NCBI GenBank assembly: GCA_002796995.1
Contig: PEKW01000009.1
Location: 1-64,000, forward strand
Length of the DNA: 64,000 nt
From: Rhizobium sp.
Lineage (GTDB): Bacteria; Pseudomonadota; Alphaproteobacteria; Rhizobiales; Rhizobiaceae
Direction: 5' to 3'
Made by a program: the position numbers and the translations under genes
In this document: positions 53,397-62,616 of the stretch, one piece after another
How positions within the stretch are numbered: the first letter of the stretch is position 1
Layout: each line of letters opens with the position of its first letter
Notes under the pieces: generated by a model
Told to the model about the DNA's origin: nothing
Seen by the model: the letters and a program-made list of their open reading frames with translations, nothing else
Databases searched by the model: none

Positions 53397-54122
53397 ATGG
53401 CCAAGGTATCGGACAAGACGGGGGAAGGGCAGTCGGCTGAGCCGGCGGACTTCAGCCATCTCGCCGATGCGCTGAAGGACATGCCGCATGTGCCTCTGCA
53501 TCCGCTGATGGCCCATCCGACCGCGGCGCTCGCGGCGGCCACGGCCATCGGGTTCGGTTTTGCCACGCACATGACGAGCGTGTTTCTCGGTTCGCTGCAC
53601 GGCGCGATCGATGCGACCAGCAAGCTTGCCCGCAGGCTCGAGGAAGAGCAGCAGGCAAAGGCCGGGACGCCTGACGAGGACGCATCGTCTGCGGACGCAA
53701 CGGTAGAACCGGCGCCGGCGGTCAGGGACGTGAAGCCCCGAAAGGCGGCGCAGCCGAAGCCGGCAACGGTGAAGGTAGCCAAGCCGGTTGCGGCGAAGGC
53801 CAAGCCCGCGGCTGAAAAGGCACCCGCCGCAAAGGCGGCGGCAGGCGCCAAGGTCGCAACGGCCGAAAAGCCGGCGGCTGCCGTGAAGACGACCAGGGCC
53901 GGACGGGCGAACGGCAAGACGGACGATCTGAAGAAGATCGAAGGCGTCGGGCCGAAGCTGGAGCAGGTGCTGAACAGCCGCGGCATCCGGCGCTTTGCCG
54001 ATCTGGCGGCGCTCGATGCGGCCGAACTCGAAGCGCTCGACGCGGCGATCGGTCTCGACGGACGGGCCGTTCGCGACGACTGGGCCGGTCAGGCGCGCCA
54101 GCTGGCGCGCGGCAGGAAATAG
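53397..54122 (+). CDS. Membrane-anchored HhH-domain protein within the nuo operon
   Basis: A 241-residue protein. One hydrophobic helix (about residues 38-60, HPTAALAAATAIGFGFATHM) is followed by a Lys/Ala/Pro-rich low-complexity linker (about 100-170) and a C-terminal HhH module (176-241: DDLKKIEGVGPKLEQVLNSRGI...). The module aligns with the NuoE extension, including DDLK, GVGPK, LN..GI and RDDW..QA. It starts 12 bp after nuoF, so it is part of the operon. Not a known complex I subunit; the function is unknown. Confidence 0.85.
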   Translation: MAKVSDKTGEGQSAEPADFSHLADALKDMPHVPLHPLMAHPTAALAAATAIGFGFATHMTSVFLGSLHGAIDATSKLARRLEEEQQAKAGTPDEDASSADATVEPAPAVRDVKPRKAAQPKPATVKVAKPVAAKAKPAAEKAPAAKAAAGAKVATAEKPAAAVKTTRAGRANGKTDDLKKIEGVGPKLEQVLNSRGIRRFADLAALDAAELEALDAAIGLDGRAVRDDWAGQARQLARGRK

Positions 54123-54309
54123 GGACCGCGTAGCGCCCGACAGGGGGCGTTTCGCGGTCGGCGACGAACAACGGATCTCCAGCCTCGCGATACGGGGCGA
54201 GGATAAGGAAATAATCGGCGGGGACGAGCCAATCCAGGTTGGTCGGTTCCGCCTGCCGCAGCGAAGGCTGCGGTGCAATGCGCACTATGCGTGAGGCAGG
54301 AAGGCGAAT
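54123..54309 (+). promoter_or_regulatory. Gap before nuoG with short hairpin
   Basis: About 187 bp without a gene. A 7-bp stem (CCGCAGC 54256-54262, GCTGCGG 54267-54273, loop GAAG) lies about 36 bp before the nuoG start and may affect expression or processing. No promoter assigned. Confidence 0.4.
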
Positions 54310-56391
54310 ATGGCAAAGCTGAAAGTCGACGGTAAAGAGATCGAAGTCCCGGATCATTTCACGCTGTTGCAGGCGTGCGAGGAAGCCGGCGCCGAAGTCC
54401 CGCGCTTTTGTTTCCATGAACGGCTGTCGGTTGCCGGCAATTGCCGTATGTGCCTCGTCGAGGTGAAGGGTGGCCCGCCGAAGCCGGCGGCTTCCTGCGC
54501 CATGGGCGTGCGCGACATCCGCGGCGGCCCGAACGGCGAACTGCCGGAAGTCTTCACCAATACGCCGATGGTCAAGAAGGCCCGCGAAGGCGTGATGGAA
54601 TTCTTGCTGATCAACCACCCGCTGGATTGCCCGATCTGCGACCAGGGCGGCGAATGCGACCTGCAGGACCAGGCCATGGCCTTCGGCATGGACTCGTCGC
54701 GCTACACCGAGAACAAGCGCGCGGTCGAAGACAAGTATATCGGCCCGCTGGTCAAGACCGTGATGAACCGCTGCATCCACTGCACGCGCTGCGTCCGCTT
54801 CACCACCGAAGTCGCCGGCATTGCCGAGCTCGGCCTGATCGGCCGTGGCGAGGATGCCGAGATCACCACCTATCTCGAGCAGGCGATGACCTCCGAGCTG
54901 CAGGGCAATGTAGTCGACCTTTGCCCGGTCGGCGCGCTGACCTCCAAGCCCTTCGCCTTCACCGCCCGTCCGTGGGAACTGAACAAGACCGAATCGATCG
55001 ACGTCATGGACGCGCTCGGCAGCGCGATCCGGGTCGACACCCGCGGCCGCGAAGTGATGCGCATCATGCCGCGCGTCAACGAGCAGGTGAACGAGGAGTG
55101 GATCTCCGACAAGAGCCGCTTCGTCTGGGACGGCCTGAAGACCCAGCGTCTGGATCGGCCCTACGTGCGCCGTGACGGCCGCCTGCAGGCCGCCACCTGG
55201 GGCGAAGCCTTTGCCGCCATCAAGTCGGCGGTGTCCGCTACCACGGGCGCCAAGATCGGCGCGATCGCCGGCGATCTGGCTTCGGTCGAGGAAATGTATG
55301 CGCTGAAGGCGCTGATCGCCTCGCTCGGCTCGGCCAATACCGACTGTCGCCAGGATGGGGCGGCACTCGATCCGTCGCTCGGCCGCGCAAGCTACCTCTT
55401 CAATGCGACTATCGAAGGCATCGAGTCGGCCGACGCGATCCTGATCGTCGGTGCCAATCCGCGCTACGAGGCGGCCGTGCTCAACGCCCGCATCCGCAAG
55501 GCCTGGCGCCGCAGCGGCCTGCCGATCGGCGTGATCGGCGAAGGCGGCGAGATGCGTTATCCTTATGAATATCTCGGTGCCGGCACGGAATCGCTGGCCG
55601 AGCTGGTTTCCGGCAAGAGCGGCTTCGTCGAGAAGCTGAAGGCCGCCAAGAACCCGCTGATCATCGTCGGCCAGGGTGCGCTCGCCGGTGCCGAAGGTGC
55701 AGCCGTTCTGGCCAGCGCCGCCAAGCTTGCAGATGCCGTCGGCGCGGTCTCCGAAGAGTGGAACGGCTTTGCCGTCCTGCACACCGCCGCCTCGCGCGTC
55801 GGTGGCCTCGATCTCGGCTTCGTGCCGGGCGCGGGCGGTGTCGCTGCTGCCGACATGCTGACCTCGATGGACGTGCTCTTCCTGCTCGGCGCCGACGAAC
55901 TCGACTTTACCAGGAAGTCGGCAAAGTTCACCGTCTACATCGGCAGCCATGGCGACAACGGCGCCCACAATGCCGACGTCATCCTGCCGGGTGCGACCTA
56001 CACCGAAAAGTCGGGCACCTGGGTCAACACCGAAGGCCGCGTCCAGATGGGCAACCGCGCCGGTTTCGCACCGGGCGATGCCCGCGAGGACTGGGCGATC
56101 ATCCGCGCGCTTTCCGACGTGCTGGGCAAGAAGCTTCCCTATGATTCGCTGGGCGCTCTGCGGGCGAAACTCTATGCGGACTACCCGCATTTCGCTGCCC
56201 TGGACGAGATCGCACCGGGCACCGGTGCCGAAATTGCCGCACTTGCGAAAAAAGCCGGGACGATGACCAAATCCGCGTTTGCGTCGCCGGTGAAAGACTT
56301 CTATTTGACGAACCCGATCGCTCGCGCTTCGGCCGTCATGGCCGAGTGCTCGGCGTTGGCCCGCAACAATTTCAAGGCTGCGGCAGAGTAA
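54310..56391 (+). CDS. nuoG: NADH-quinone oxidoreductase subunit G
   Basis: 75-kDa homologue, 693 residues, the largest peripheral subunit. 2Fe-2S (N1b) ligands lie in CFHERLSVAGNCRMCLVEV; the 4Fe-4S N5 site is in LDCPICDQGGECDLQ with a nearby histidine; N4 is in RCIHCTRCVRF and DLCPVGALTSKP. The C-terminal part is a molybdopterin-oxidoreductase-like fold without cofactor. No N7 cysteine motif is evident, as in mitochondria-like alphaproteobacterial complexes. Confidence 0.97.
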   Translation: MAKLKVDGKEIEVPDHFTLLQACEEAGAEVPRFCFHERLSVAGNCRMCLVEVKGGPPKPAASCAMGVRDIRGGPNGELPEVFTNTPMVKKAREGVMEFLLINHPLDCPICDQGGECDLQDQAMAFGMDSSRYTENKRAVEDKYIGPLVKTVMNRCIHCTRCVRFTTEVAGIAELGLIGRGEDAEITTYLEQAMTSELQGNVVDLCPVGALTSKPFAFTARPWELNKTESIDVMDALGSAIRVDTRGREVMRIMPRVNEQVNEEWISDKSRFVWDGLKTQRLDRPYVRRDGRLQAATWGEAFAAIKSAVSATTGAKIGAIAGDLASVEEMYALKALIASLGSANTDCRQDGAALDPSLGRASYLFNATIEGIESADAILIVGANPRYEAAVLNARIRKAWRRSGLPIGVIGEGGEMRYPYEYLGAGTESLAELVSGKSGFVEKLKAAKNPLIIVGQGALAGAEGAAVLASAAKLADAVGAVSEEWNGFAVLHTAASRVGGLDLGFVPGAGGVAAADMLTSMDVLFLLGADELDFTRKSAKFTVYIGSHGDNGAHNADVILPGATYTEKSGTWVNTEGRVQMGNRAGFAPGDAREDWAIIRALSDVLGKKLPYDSLGALRAKLYADYPHFAALDEIAPGTGAEIAALAKKAGTMTKSAFASPVKDFYLTNPIARASAVMAECSALARNNFKAAAE

Positions 56392-56403
56392 GGGCAGGGG
56401 ATC

Positions 56404-57447
56404 ATGGATAGCTTCGTTTCCACATATGTCTGGCCGGCGGCCATCATGATCGGCCAGTCGCTTCTGCTTCTGGTCGCCCTCCTGCTGTTCATCGCCTATA
56501 TTCTGCTGGCCGACCGCAAGATCTGGGCCGCCGTGCAGATGCGCCGCGGTCCGAACGTCGTCGGACCCTGGGGTCTGTTCCAGTCCTTCGCCGACCTTTT
56601 GAAGTTCGTCTTCAAGGAACCGGTCATTCCGGCCGGCGCCAACAAGGGCGTCTTCCTCCTGGCGCCGCTGGTCGCCGTGACGCTGGCGCTCGCCACCTGG
56701 GCCGTCGTGCCGCTCGCCGACGGCTGGGTGATCGCCAACATCAATGTCGGCATTCTCTACATCTTCGCCATTTCCTCGCTCGAGGTCTACGGCATCATCA
56801 TGGGTGGCTGGGCCTCGAACTCGAAGTACCCCTTCCTCGGTGCGCTGCGCTCCGCGGCGCAGATGGTGTCCTATGAAGTGTCGATCGGCCTCGTCATCGT
56901 CACCGTTCTGCTGTGCGTCGGTTCGCTGAACCTCACCGACATCGTCTACGCCCAGAAGGACGGTCTCGGCACCATGGTCGGCCTGCCGAACTCCTTCCTC
57001 GACTGGCACTGGCTGGCGCTCTTCCCGATGTTCGTGATCTTCTTCATCTCGGCACTGGCAGAGACCAACCGTCCGCCCTTCGACCTTCCGGAAGCGGAAT
57101 CGGAACTGGTCGCCGGCTTCATGGTCGAATACGGCTCGACCCCGTACATGATGTTCATGCTCGGCGAATATGCGGCGATCTGCCTGATGTGCGCCATGAC
57201 CACCATCCTGTTCCTCGGTGGCTGGCTGCCCCCCGTCGACGTTTGGTTCCTGAACTGGGTACCGGGCATCATCTGGTTCGTCCTGAAGGCATCGATGGTG
57301 TTCTTCATGTTCGCCATGGTGAAGGCTTTCGTGCCGCGCTACCGCTATGACCAGCTGATGCGCCTGGGCTGGAAGGTCTTCCTTCCGCTCTCGCTCGCCA
57401 TGGTCATCATCGTTGCATTCGTGCTGAAGATCATGGGGTGGGCATAA
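56404..57447 (+). CDS. nuoH: NADH-quinone oxidoreductase subunit H
   Basis: ND1 homologue: membrane subunit that shapes the quinone tunnel and links both arms. 347 residues with eight helices. [35 protein letters not shown] is the first-loop signature, and [21 protein letters not shown] the second, with the chain of glutamates. 12 bp after nuoG. Confidence 0.98.
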   Translation: MDSFVSTYVWPAAIMIGQSLLLLVALLLFIAYILLADRKIWAAVQMRRGPNVVGPWGLFQSFADLLKFVFKEPVIPAGANKGVFLLAPLVAVTLALATWAVVPLADGWVIANINVGILYIFAISSLEVYGIIMGGWASNSKYPFLGALRSAAQMVSYEVSIGLVIVTVLLCVGSLNLTDIVYAQKDGLGTMVGLPNSFLDWHWLALFPMFVIFFISALAETNRPPFDLPEAESELVAGFMVEYGSTPYMMFMLGEYAAICLMCAMTTILFLGGWLPPVDVWFLNWVPGIIWFVLKASMVFFMFAMVKAFVPRYRYDQLMRLGWKVFLPLSLAMVIIVAFVLKIMGWA

Positions 57448-57486
57448 TCATGGCCATCCGTTCATTCGGCAGATTTGGAGGTTGAG

Positions 57487-57978
57487 ATGGCTGGTCTTTC
57501 CCAGGCTATCAGTTCCCTGTTCCTGAAAGAGTTCGTCGGCGCCTTCTTCCTGTCGATGCGCTATTTCTTCGCGCCCAAGTCGACGATCAACTATCCGTTC
57601 GAGAAGGGCCCGATTTCCCCGCGTTTCCGCGGCGAACATGCGTTGCGCCGCTATCCGAACGGCGAAGAGCGCTGCATCGCTTGCAAGCTCTGCGAGGCGA
57701 TCTGTCCTGCCCAGGCGATCACCATCGAAGCCGGCCCGCGCCGCAACGACGGAACCCGCCGCACGGTGCGTTACGACATCGACATGGTGAAGTGCATCTA
57801 TTGCGGCTTCTGCCAGGAAGCCTGCCCGGTCGATGCGATCGTCGAAGGTCCGAACTTCGAGTTCGCCACCGAGACTCGCGAAGAGCTGTATTTCGACAAG
57901 GCCCGGCTGCTGGACAACGGCGACCGCTGGGAACGCGAAATCGCGCGCAACATCGCGCTGGATTCGCCGTACCGCTGA
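57487..57978 (+). CDS. nuoI: NADH-quinone oxidoreductase subunit I
   Basis: TYKY homologue with clusters N6a and N6b in two ferredoxin-like motifs: [16 protein letters not shown] and [16 protein letters not shown]. 163 residues. GGAGG lies 5 bp before the ATG at 57487; an upstream in-frame start at 57475 is less likely. The C-terminus ([16 protein letters not shown]) is typical. Confidence 0.98.
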   Translation: MAGLSQAISSLFLKEFVGAFFLSMRYFFAPKSTINYPFEKGPISPRFRGEHALRRYPNGEERCIACKLCEAICPAQAITIEAGPRRNDGTRRTVRYDIDMVKCIYCGFCQEACPVDAIVEGPNFEFATETREELYFDKARLLDNGDRWEREIARNIALDSPYR

Positions 57979-58126
57979 TCCGCGGTATGACGGCGCCTTG
58001 GCGAGGGACGAGCCCCCGCCGCGGCAGAATTTGAAACGGGGCGCTTGATCGGTGGGGATGCCGGTTGAGCGTCATCGGGCGGCAGGGCAGGGGCCCGCCC
58101 CCGGGGGAAGATGAAAAGGCACCAAC
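57979..58126 (+). other. nuoI-nuoJ gap
   Basis: About 148 GC-rich bases with no credible gene. A GGGGCCCGCCCCCGGGGG run near 58093-58110 could fold, but no function is apparent. GGGGGAAGATGAAAAGG lies upstream of nuoJ. Confidence 0.35.
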
Positions 58127-58741
58127 ATGGGTCTTCAGGCTCTCTTTTTCTATCTCTTCGCCTTTGTCGCGGTAGCGTCGGCGTTCATGGTCATTTCCGC
58201 TCGGAATCCGGTCCATTCGGTCCTGTTCCTGATCCTCACCTTCGTGAACGCATCGGCTCTGTTCCTGCTGATCGGCGCCGAGTTCCTGGGGATGATCCTT
58301 CTGGTCGTCTATGTCGGCGCGGTGGCGGTTCTCTTCCTCTTCGTCGTCATGATGCTCGACATCGACTTTGCCGAGCTTCGCTCCGGCGCGCTGAAATACG
58401 CCCCGATCGGTGCGCTGGTCGGCGTGATCGTCGCAGCCGAGCTTCTGGTCGTGATCGGCGGTAGCGCGATCTCGCCGGAAGCCGCCAGGTCGGTCACCAT
58501 GCCGATCCCGGCTTTGACCGATCGCACCAATACCGCGGCGCTCGGCGACGTGCTCTATACCAACTACGTCTATTTCTTCCAGATCGCCGGCCTGGTGCTT
58601 CTGGTGGCGATGATCGGCGCGATCGTGCTGACGCTGCGTCACCGCACGAATATCAAGCGGCAGGACGTCTCCCGCCAGGTTGCCCGCACGCCTGAGACCG
58701 CCGTCAAGGTGGTCAAGGTCAAGCCGGGCCAGGGCATCTGA
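58127..58741 (+). CDS. nuoJ: NADH-quinone oxidoreductase subunit J
   Basis: ND6 homologue, 204 residues, five transmembrane helices. Signature LILTFVNASALFLLIGAEFLGMILLVVYVGAVAVLFLFVVMML includes the pi-bulge helix that couples quinone chemistry to proton movement. The hydrophilic basic C-terminus (TNIKRQDVSRQVARTPETAV) is longer than in E. coli. Confidence 0.97.
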   Translation: MGLQALFFYLFAFVAVASAFMVISARNPVHSVLFLILTFVNASALFLLIGAEFLGMILLVVYVGAVAVLFLFVVMMLDIDFAELRSGALKYAPIGALVGVIVAAELLVVIGGSAISPEAARSVTMPIPALTDRTNTAALGDVLYTNYVYFFQIAGLVLLVAMIGAIVLTLRHRTNIKRQDVSRQVARTPETAVKVVKVKPGQGI

Positions 58742-58770
58742 GGCAGCTGAGAGGTTAAGGAACAAGAATT

Positions 58771-59079
58771 ATGGAAATCGGTCTTTCCCACTACCTGACT
58801 GTCAGCGCGCTGCTCTTCACGCTCGGCGTGTTCGGCATCTTCCTCAACCGCAAGAACGTCATCGTCATCCTGATGTCGATCGAGCTCATCCTGCTTGCGG
58901 TCAATGTGAACATGGTGGCCTTCTCGGTCTTCCTGAACGACATCGTCGGCCAGGTCTTTGCCCTGTTCATCCTGACGGTGGCGGCCGCGGAAGCGGCGAT
59001 CGGCCTCGCAATCCTCGTGGTCTTCTATCGCAATCGCGGCTCGATCGCGGTCGAAGACGTCAATATGATGAAGGGCTGA
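58771..59079 (+). CDS. nuoK: NADH-quinone oxidoreductase subunit K
   Basis: ND4L homologue, 102 residues, three helices. Conserved glutamates lie in [15 protein letters not shown] and [36 protein letters not shown] precedes the ATG. 7 bp before nuoL. Confidence 0.98.
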   Translation: MEIGLSHYLTVSALLFTLGVFGIFLNRKNVIVILMSIELILLAVNVNMVAFSVFLNDIVGQVFALFILTVAAAEAAIGLAILVVFYRNRGSIAVEDVNMMKG

Positions 59080-59086
59080 TACGGCT

Positions 59087-61087
59087 ATGCTCATCTACAA
59101 GGCTATCGTCTTTCTTCCGCTGATCGGCGCTCTCATCGCCGGCCTGTTCGGCCGCCAGATCGGCGCCAAGGCTTCGGAATACATCACCAGCGGTCTGATG
59201 ATCATCGTCGCCGTGCTGTCGTGGATCGTCTTCATCAATGTCGGCCTCGGTCATGGCGAAGGCCACGAGGTCATCAAGGTCTCCGTCCTGCGCTGGATCC
59301 AGTCCGGCGGCATCGACGTCGAATGGTCGCTTCGCATCGACACGCTGACCGCCGTCATGCTGGTCGTGGTCAACACCGTGTCGACGCTCGTGCACATCTA
59401 CTCGATCGGCTACATGCACCACGATCCGCATCGGCCGCGCTTCTTCGCCTATCTCTCGCTGTTCACCTTCGCCATGCTGATGCTGGTGACCTCGGACAAC
59501 CTGCTGCAGATGTTCTTCGGCTGGGAAGGCGTGGGTCTGGCCTCCTATCTGCTGATCGGTTTCTGGTTCAAGAAGCCCTCGGCTGCCGCCGCTGCCATGA
59601 AGGCCTTCATCGTCAACCGCGTCGGCGACTTCGGCTTCATCCTCGGCATCGCCGCGATCTTCGTGCTGTTCGGCTCCATCAACTTCGAGACCATCTTCGC
59701 CGCCGCCCAGACCTATCTGCCGGCCGAAGGCGCGGAGAGCACGGAAGCCGTCATCAACCTGTTCGGCATGAGCCTCGATAAGGGCCATGCGATCACCGCC
59801 GTCTGCCTGCTGCTGTTCATGGGCGCCATGGGCAAGTCGGCGCAGTTCCTGCTGCACACCTGGCTGCCGGACGCGATGGAAGGCCCGACCCCGGTCTCGG
59901 CCCTCATCCATGCTGCAACCATGGTCACCGCCGGCGTCTTCCTCGTCGCCCGCATGTCACCGCTGTTCGAACTCTCGCCGGATGCGCTGACCTTCGTCAC
60001 CCTGATCGGTGCGATCACCGCCTTCTTCGCGGCGACCGTCGGCCTGGTGCAGAACGACATCAAGCGCGTCATCGCCTATTCGACCTGCTCGCAGCTCGGC
60101 TACATGTTCGTGGCGCTCGGCGTCGGCGCCTATGGCGCCGCCGTGTTCCACCTTTTCACCCACGCCTTCTTCAAGGCGCTTCTGTTCCTTGGCGCCGGCT
60201 CGGTCATCCATGCCGTCGACGGCGAGCAGGACATGCGCTACATGGGCGGTCTCCGGAAGCACATTCCCTATACCTTCTGGGCCATGACAATCGGCACGCT
60301 GGCGCTCACCGGCGTCGGCATCCCGGGCACGATGATCGGCTTTGCCGGCTTCTTCTCCAAGGATGTGATCATCGAATCGGCCTTCGCCTCGCATTCGAGC
60401 GTCGGCGGCTTCGCCTTCACGCTGCTCGTCATCGCTGCGCTGTTCACCAGCTTCTACTCCTGGCGCCTGGCCTTCATGACCTTCTTCGGCAAGCCGCGCG
60501 CTTCGGCCGACGTCATGCACCATGTGCATGAATCGCCGATGGTCATGCTGCTGCCGCTCGTCGTGCTGGTGCTTGGTGCTGTCTTCGCCGGCGTCGTCTT
60601 CGAAGGCTACTTCTTCGGCCACGAATATGCCGAGTTCTGGAAGGGCGCGCTCTTCACCGGGCCTGAGAACGAGATCCTGGAAGAGTTCCACCACGTCCCG
60701 ACCTGGGTCAAGTGGAGCCCCTTCGTCGCCATGCTGACCGGCTTCGTCACCGCCTGGTACATGTATATCAAGTCGCCCTCGACGCCGAAGGTCCTCGCAG
60801 AGCAGCATCGCGTGCTCTACCAGTTCCTGCTCAACAAGTGGTACTTCGACGAACTCTACGACCTTCTGTTCGTCCGCTCCGCCAAGGCGCTCGGCCGCTT
60901 CCTGTGGAAGAAGGGTGACGTCGGCGTCATCGACGCCTACGGCCCCGACGGTGTCGCCGCCGGCGTCGCCGGCCTGACCCAGCGTGTCGTCCGCCTGCAG
61001 TCTGGCTACCTTTATCACTATGCCTTCGCGATGCTGATCGGTATCGCGGCCCTTGTTACCTGGATGATGCTCGGGAGTTCCTTCTGA
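59087..61087 (+). CDS. nuoL: NADH-quinone oxidoreductase subunit L
   Basis: ND5 homologue, distal antiporter-like subunit, 666 residues, with about 16 helices and the long lateral helix near the C-terminus. Proton-path residues are in [18 protein letters not shown] (key Glu), [32 protein letters not shown] (Lys and His) and [14 protein letters not shown]. The stop overlaps the nuoM start (ATGA). Confidence 0.98.
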   Translation: MLIYKAIVFLPLIGALIAGLFGRQIGAKASEYITSGLMIIVAVLSWIVFINVGLGHGEGHEVIKVSVLRWIQSGGIDVEWSLRIDTLTAVMLVVVNTVSTLVHIYSIGYMHHDPHRPRFFAYLSLFTFAMLMLVTSDNLLQMFFGWEGVGLASYLLIGFWFKKPSAAAAAMKAFIVNRVGDFGFILGIAAIFVLFGSINFETIFAAAQTYLPAEGAESTEAVINLFGMSLDKGHAITAVCLLLFMGAMGKSAQFLLHTWLPDAMEGPTPVSALIHAATMVTAGVFLVARMSPLFELSPDALTFVTLIGAITAFFAATVGLVQNDIKRVIAYSTCSQLGYMFVALGVGAYGAAVFHLFTHAFFKALLFLGAGSVIHAVDGEQDMRYMGGLRKHIPYTFWAMTIGTLALTGVGIPGTMIGFAGFFSKDVIIESAFASHSSVGGFAFTLLVIAALFTSFYSWRLAFMTFFGKPRASADVMHHVHESPMVMLLPLVVLVLGAVFAGVVFEGYFFGHEYAEFWKGALFTGPENEILEEFHHVPTWVKWSPFVAMLTGFVTAWYMYIKSPSTPKVLAEQHRVLYQFLLNKWYFDELYDLLFVRSAKALGRFLWKKGDVGVIDAYGPDGVAAGVAGLTQRVVRLQSGYLYHYAFAMLIGIAALVTWMMLGSSF

Positions 61088-62598
61088 TGACCGATTGGCC
61101 CATTCTCTCGACGGTCACCTTTCTGCCTCTGGTCGGCGTGGCGCTGCTTCTCCTGACGCGCCAGGACACCAGCCTCGGCCGCCGCAACATCCTCAATGTC
61201 TCGCTTCTGACGACGGTCTTCACCTTCGTCGTCTCGCTCTTCGTCTGGATCGGCTTCGACAATTCGAATGCCGGCTTCCAGATGGTCGAGAAGAGCGAGT
61301 GGCTGAACACCGGCATCTCCTATCATCTCGGCGTCGACGGCATTTCCATGCTGTTCGTCATCCTGACGACGCTGCTCATGCCTTTCTGCATTCTCGCCAG
61401 CTGGGTTTCGGTCGAGAAGCGCATCAAGGAATACATGATCGCGTTCCTGATCCTCGAAACGCTGATGATCGGTGTCTTCGTCTCGCTCGACATCGTTCTG
61501 TTCTACGTGTTCTTCGAGGCCGGCCTGATCCCGATGTTCATCATCATCGGCGTCTGGGGCGGCAAGGATCGCGTCTACGCCTCCTACAAGTTCTTCCTCT
61601 ATACGCTGCTCGGCTCCGTGCTGATGATGCTCGCCATCATGGCCATGTACTGGAACGCCGGCACGACCGACATCACGCTGCTGCTGAACCACAAGTTCCC
61701 GGCCGAGATGCAGACCTGGCTGTGGCTCGCCTTCTTCGCCTCGTTCGCGGTCAAGATGCCGATGTGGCCGGTCCATACCTGGCTTCCCGATGCCCACGTT
61801 CAGGCGCCGACCGCCGGTTCGATGATCCTGGCCGGCATCCTGCTGAAGCTTGGCGGCTACGGTCTGCTGCGCTTCTCGCTGCCGATGTTCCCGCTGGCCT
61901 CCGACTTCTTCGCGCCGATGGTCTTCACACTGTCCGTCATCGCCATCATCTACACCTCGCTGGTGGCGCTGATGCAGGACGACATGAAGAAGGTCATCGC
62001 CTATTCCTCCGTCGCCCACATGGGCTATGTGACGATGGGTACCTTTGCTGCTAATACCCAGGGCGTGCAGGGCGCGATCTTCCAGATGATCAGCCACGGC
62101 TTCGTTTCCGCTGCGCTCTTCTTCTGCGTCGGCGTGATCTATGACCGCATGCACACCCGCGAGATCGCCGCTTATGGTGGCCTCGCCAACAACATGCCGA
62201 AATACGCCACGGCCTTCATGATCTTCACCATGGCCAATGTCGGCCTTCCGGGCACGTCCGGCTTCGTCGGCGAATTCCTGACCCTGATCGGCGCCTTCCG
62301 CGCCAATACCTGGGTCGCGCTGTTCGCCGCCACCGGCGTCATCCTCTCGGCCGCCTACGCGCTCTGGCTCTATCGCCGGGTCGTCTTCGGTGCGCTGGAG
62401 AAGGAAAGCCTGAAGGGTCTGCTCGATCTGTCGCTGCGCGAGAAGTTCATTCTCTACCCGCTGATTGCGCTGACGATCTTCTTCGGCGTTTATCCGGCTC
62501 CGATCTTCGACGCCACGGCCGCATCGGTCGACCTTCTCGTGAACAACTACGAAGCCGCACTGCAGGCAGCGCAATCCGTTGCGCTCATCGCGAACTGA
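61087..62598 (+). CDS. nuoM: NADH-quinone oxidoreductase subunit M
   Basis: ND4 homologue, 503 residues, antiporter-like with about 14 helices. [19 protein letters not shown] holds the key glutamate, and [28 protein letters not shown] the lysine and histidine; [18 protein letters not shown] follows. Starts in the nuoL stop codon. Confidence 0.98.
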   Translation: MTDWPILSTVTFLPLVGVALLLLTRQDTSLGRRNILNVSLLTTVFTFVVSLFVWIGFDNSNAGFQMVEKSEWLNTGISYHLGVDGISMLFVILTTLLMPFCILASWVSVEKRIKEYMIAFLILETLMIGVFVSLDIVLFYVFFEAGLIPMFIIIGVWGGKDRVYASYKFFLYTLLGSVLMMLAIMAMYWNAGTTDITLLLNHKFPAEMQTWLWLAFFASFAVKMPMWPVHTWLPDAHVQAPTAGSMILAGILLKLGGYGLLRFSLPMFPLASDFFAPMVFTLSVIAIIYTSLVALMQDDMKKVIAYSSVAHMGYVTMGTFAANTQGVQGAIFQMISHGFVSAALFFCVGVIYDRMHTREIAAYGGLANNMPKYATAFMIFTMANVGLPGTSGFVGEFLTLIGAFRANTWVALFAATGVILSAAYALWLYRRVVFGALEKESLKGLLDLSLREKFILYPLIALTIFFGVYPAPIFDATAASVDLLVNNYEAALQAAQSVALIAN

Positions 62599-62616
62599 CG
62601 ACAGGATCCATTGGAC

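Noticed and set aside
53722..57009. Long minus-strand frame opposite nuoG and nuoH
   Set aside because: Antisense shadow of conserved nuo genes with low-complexity Asp/Arg/Gly content and no recognisable motif.
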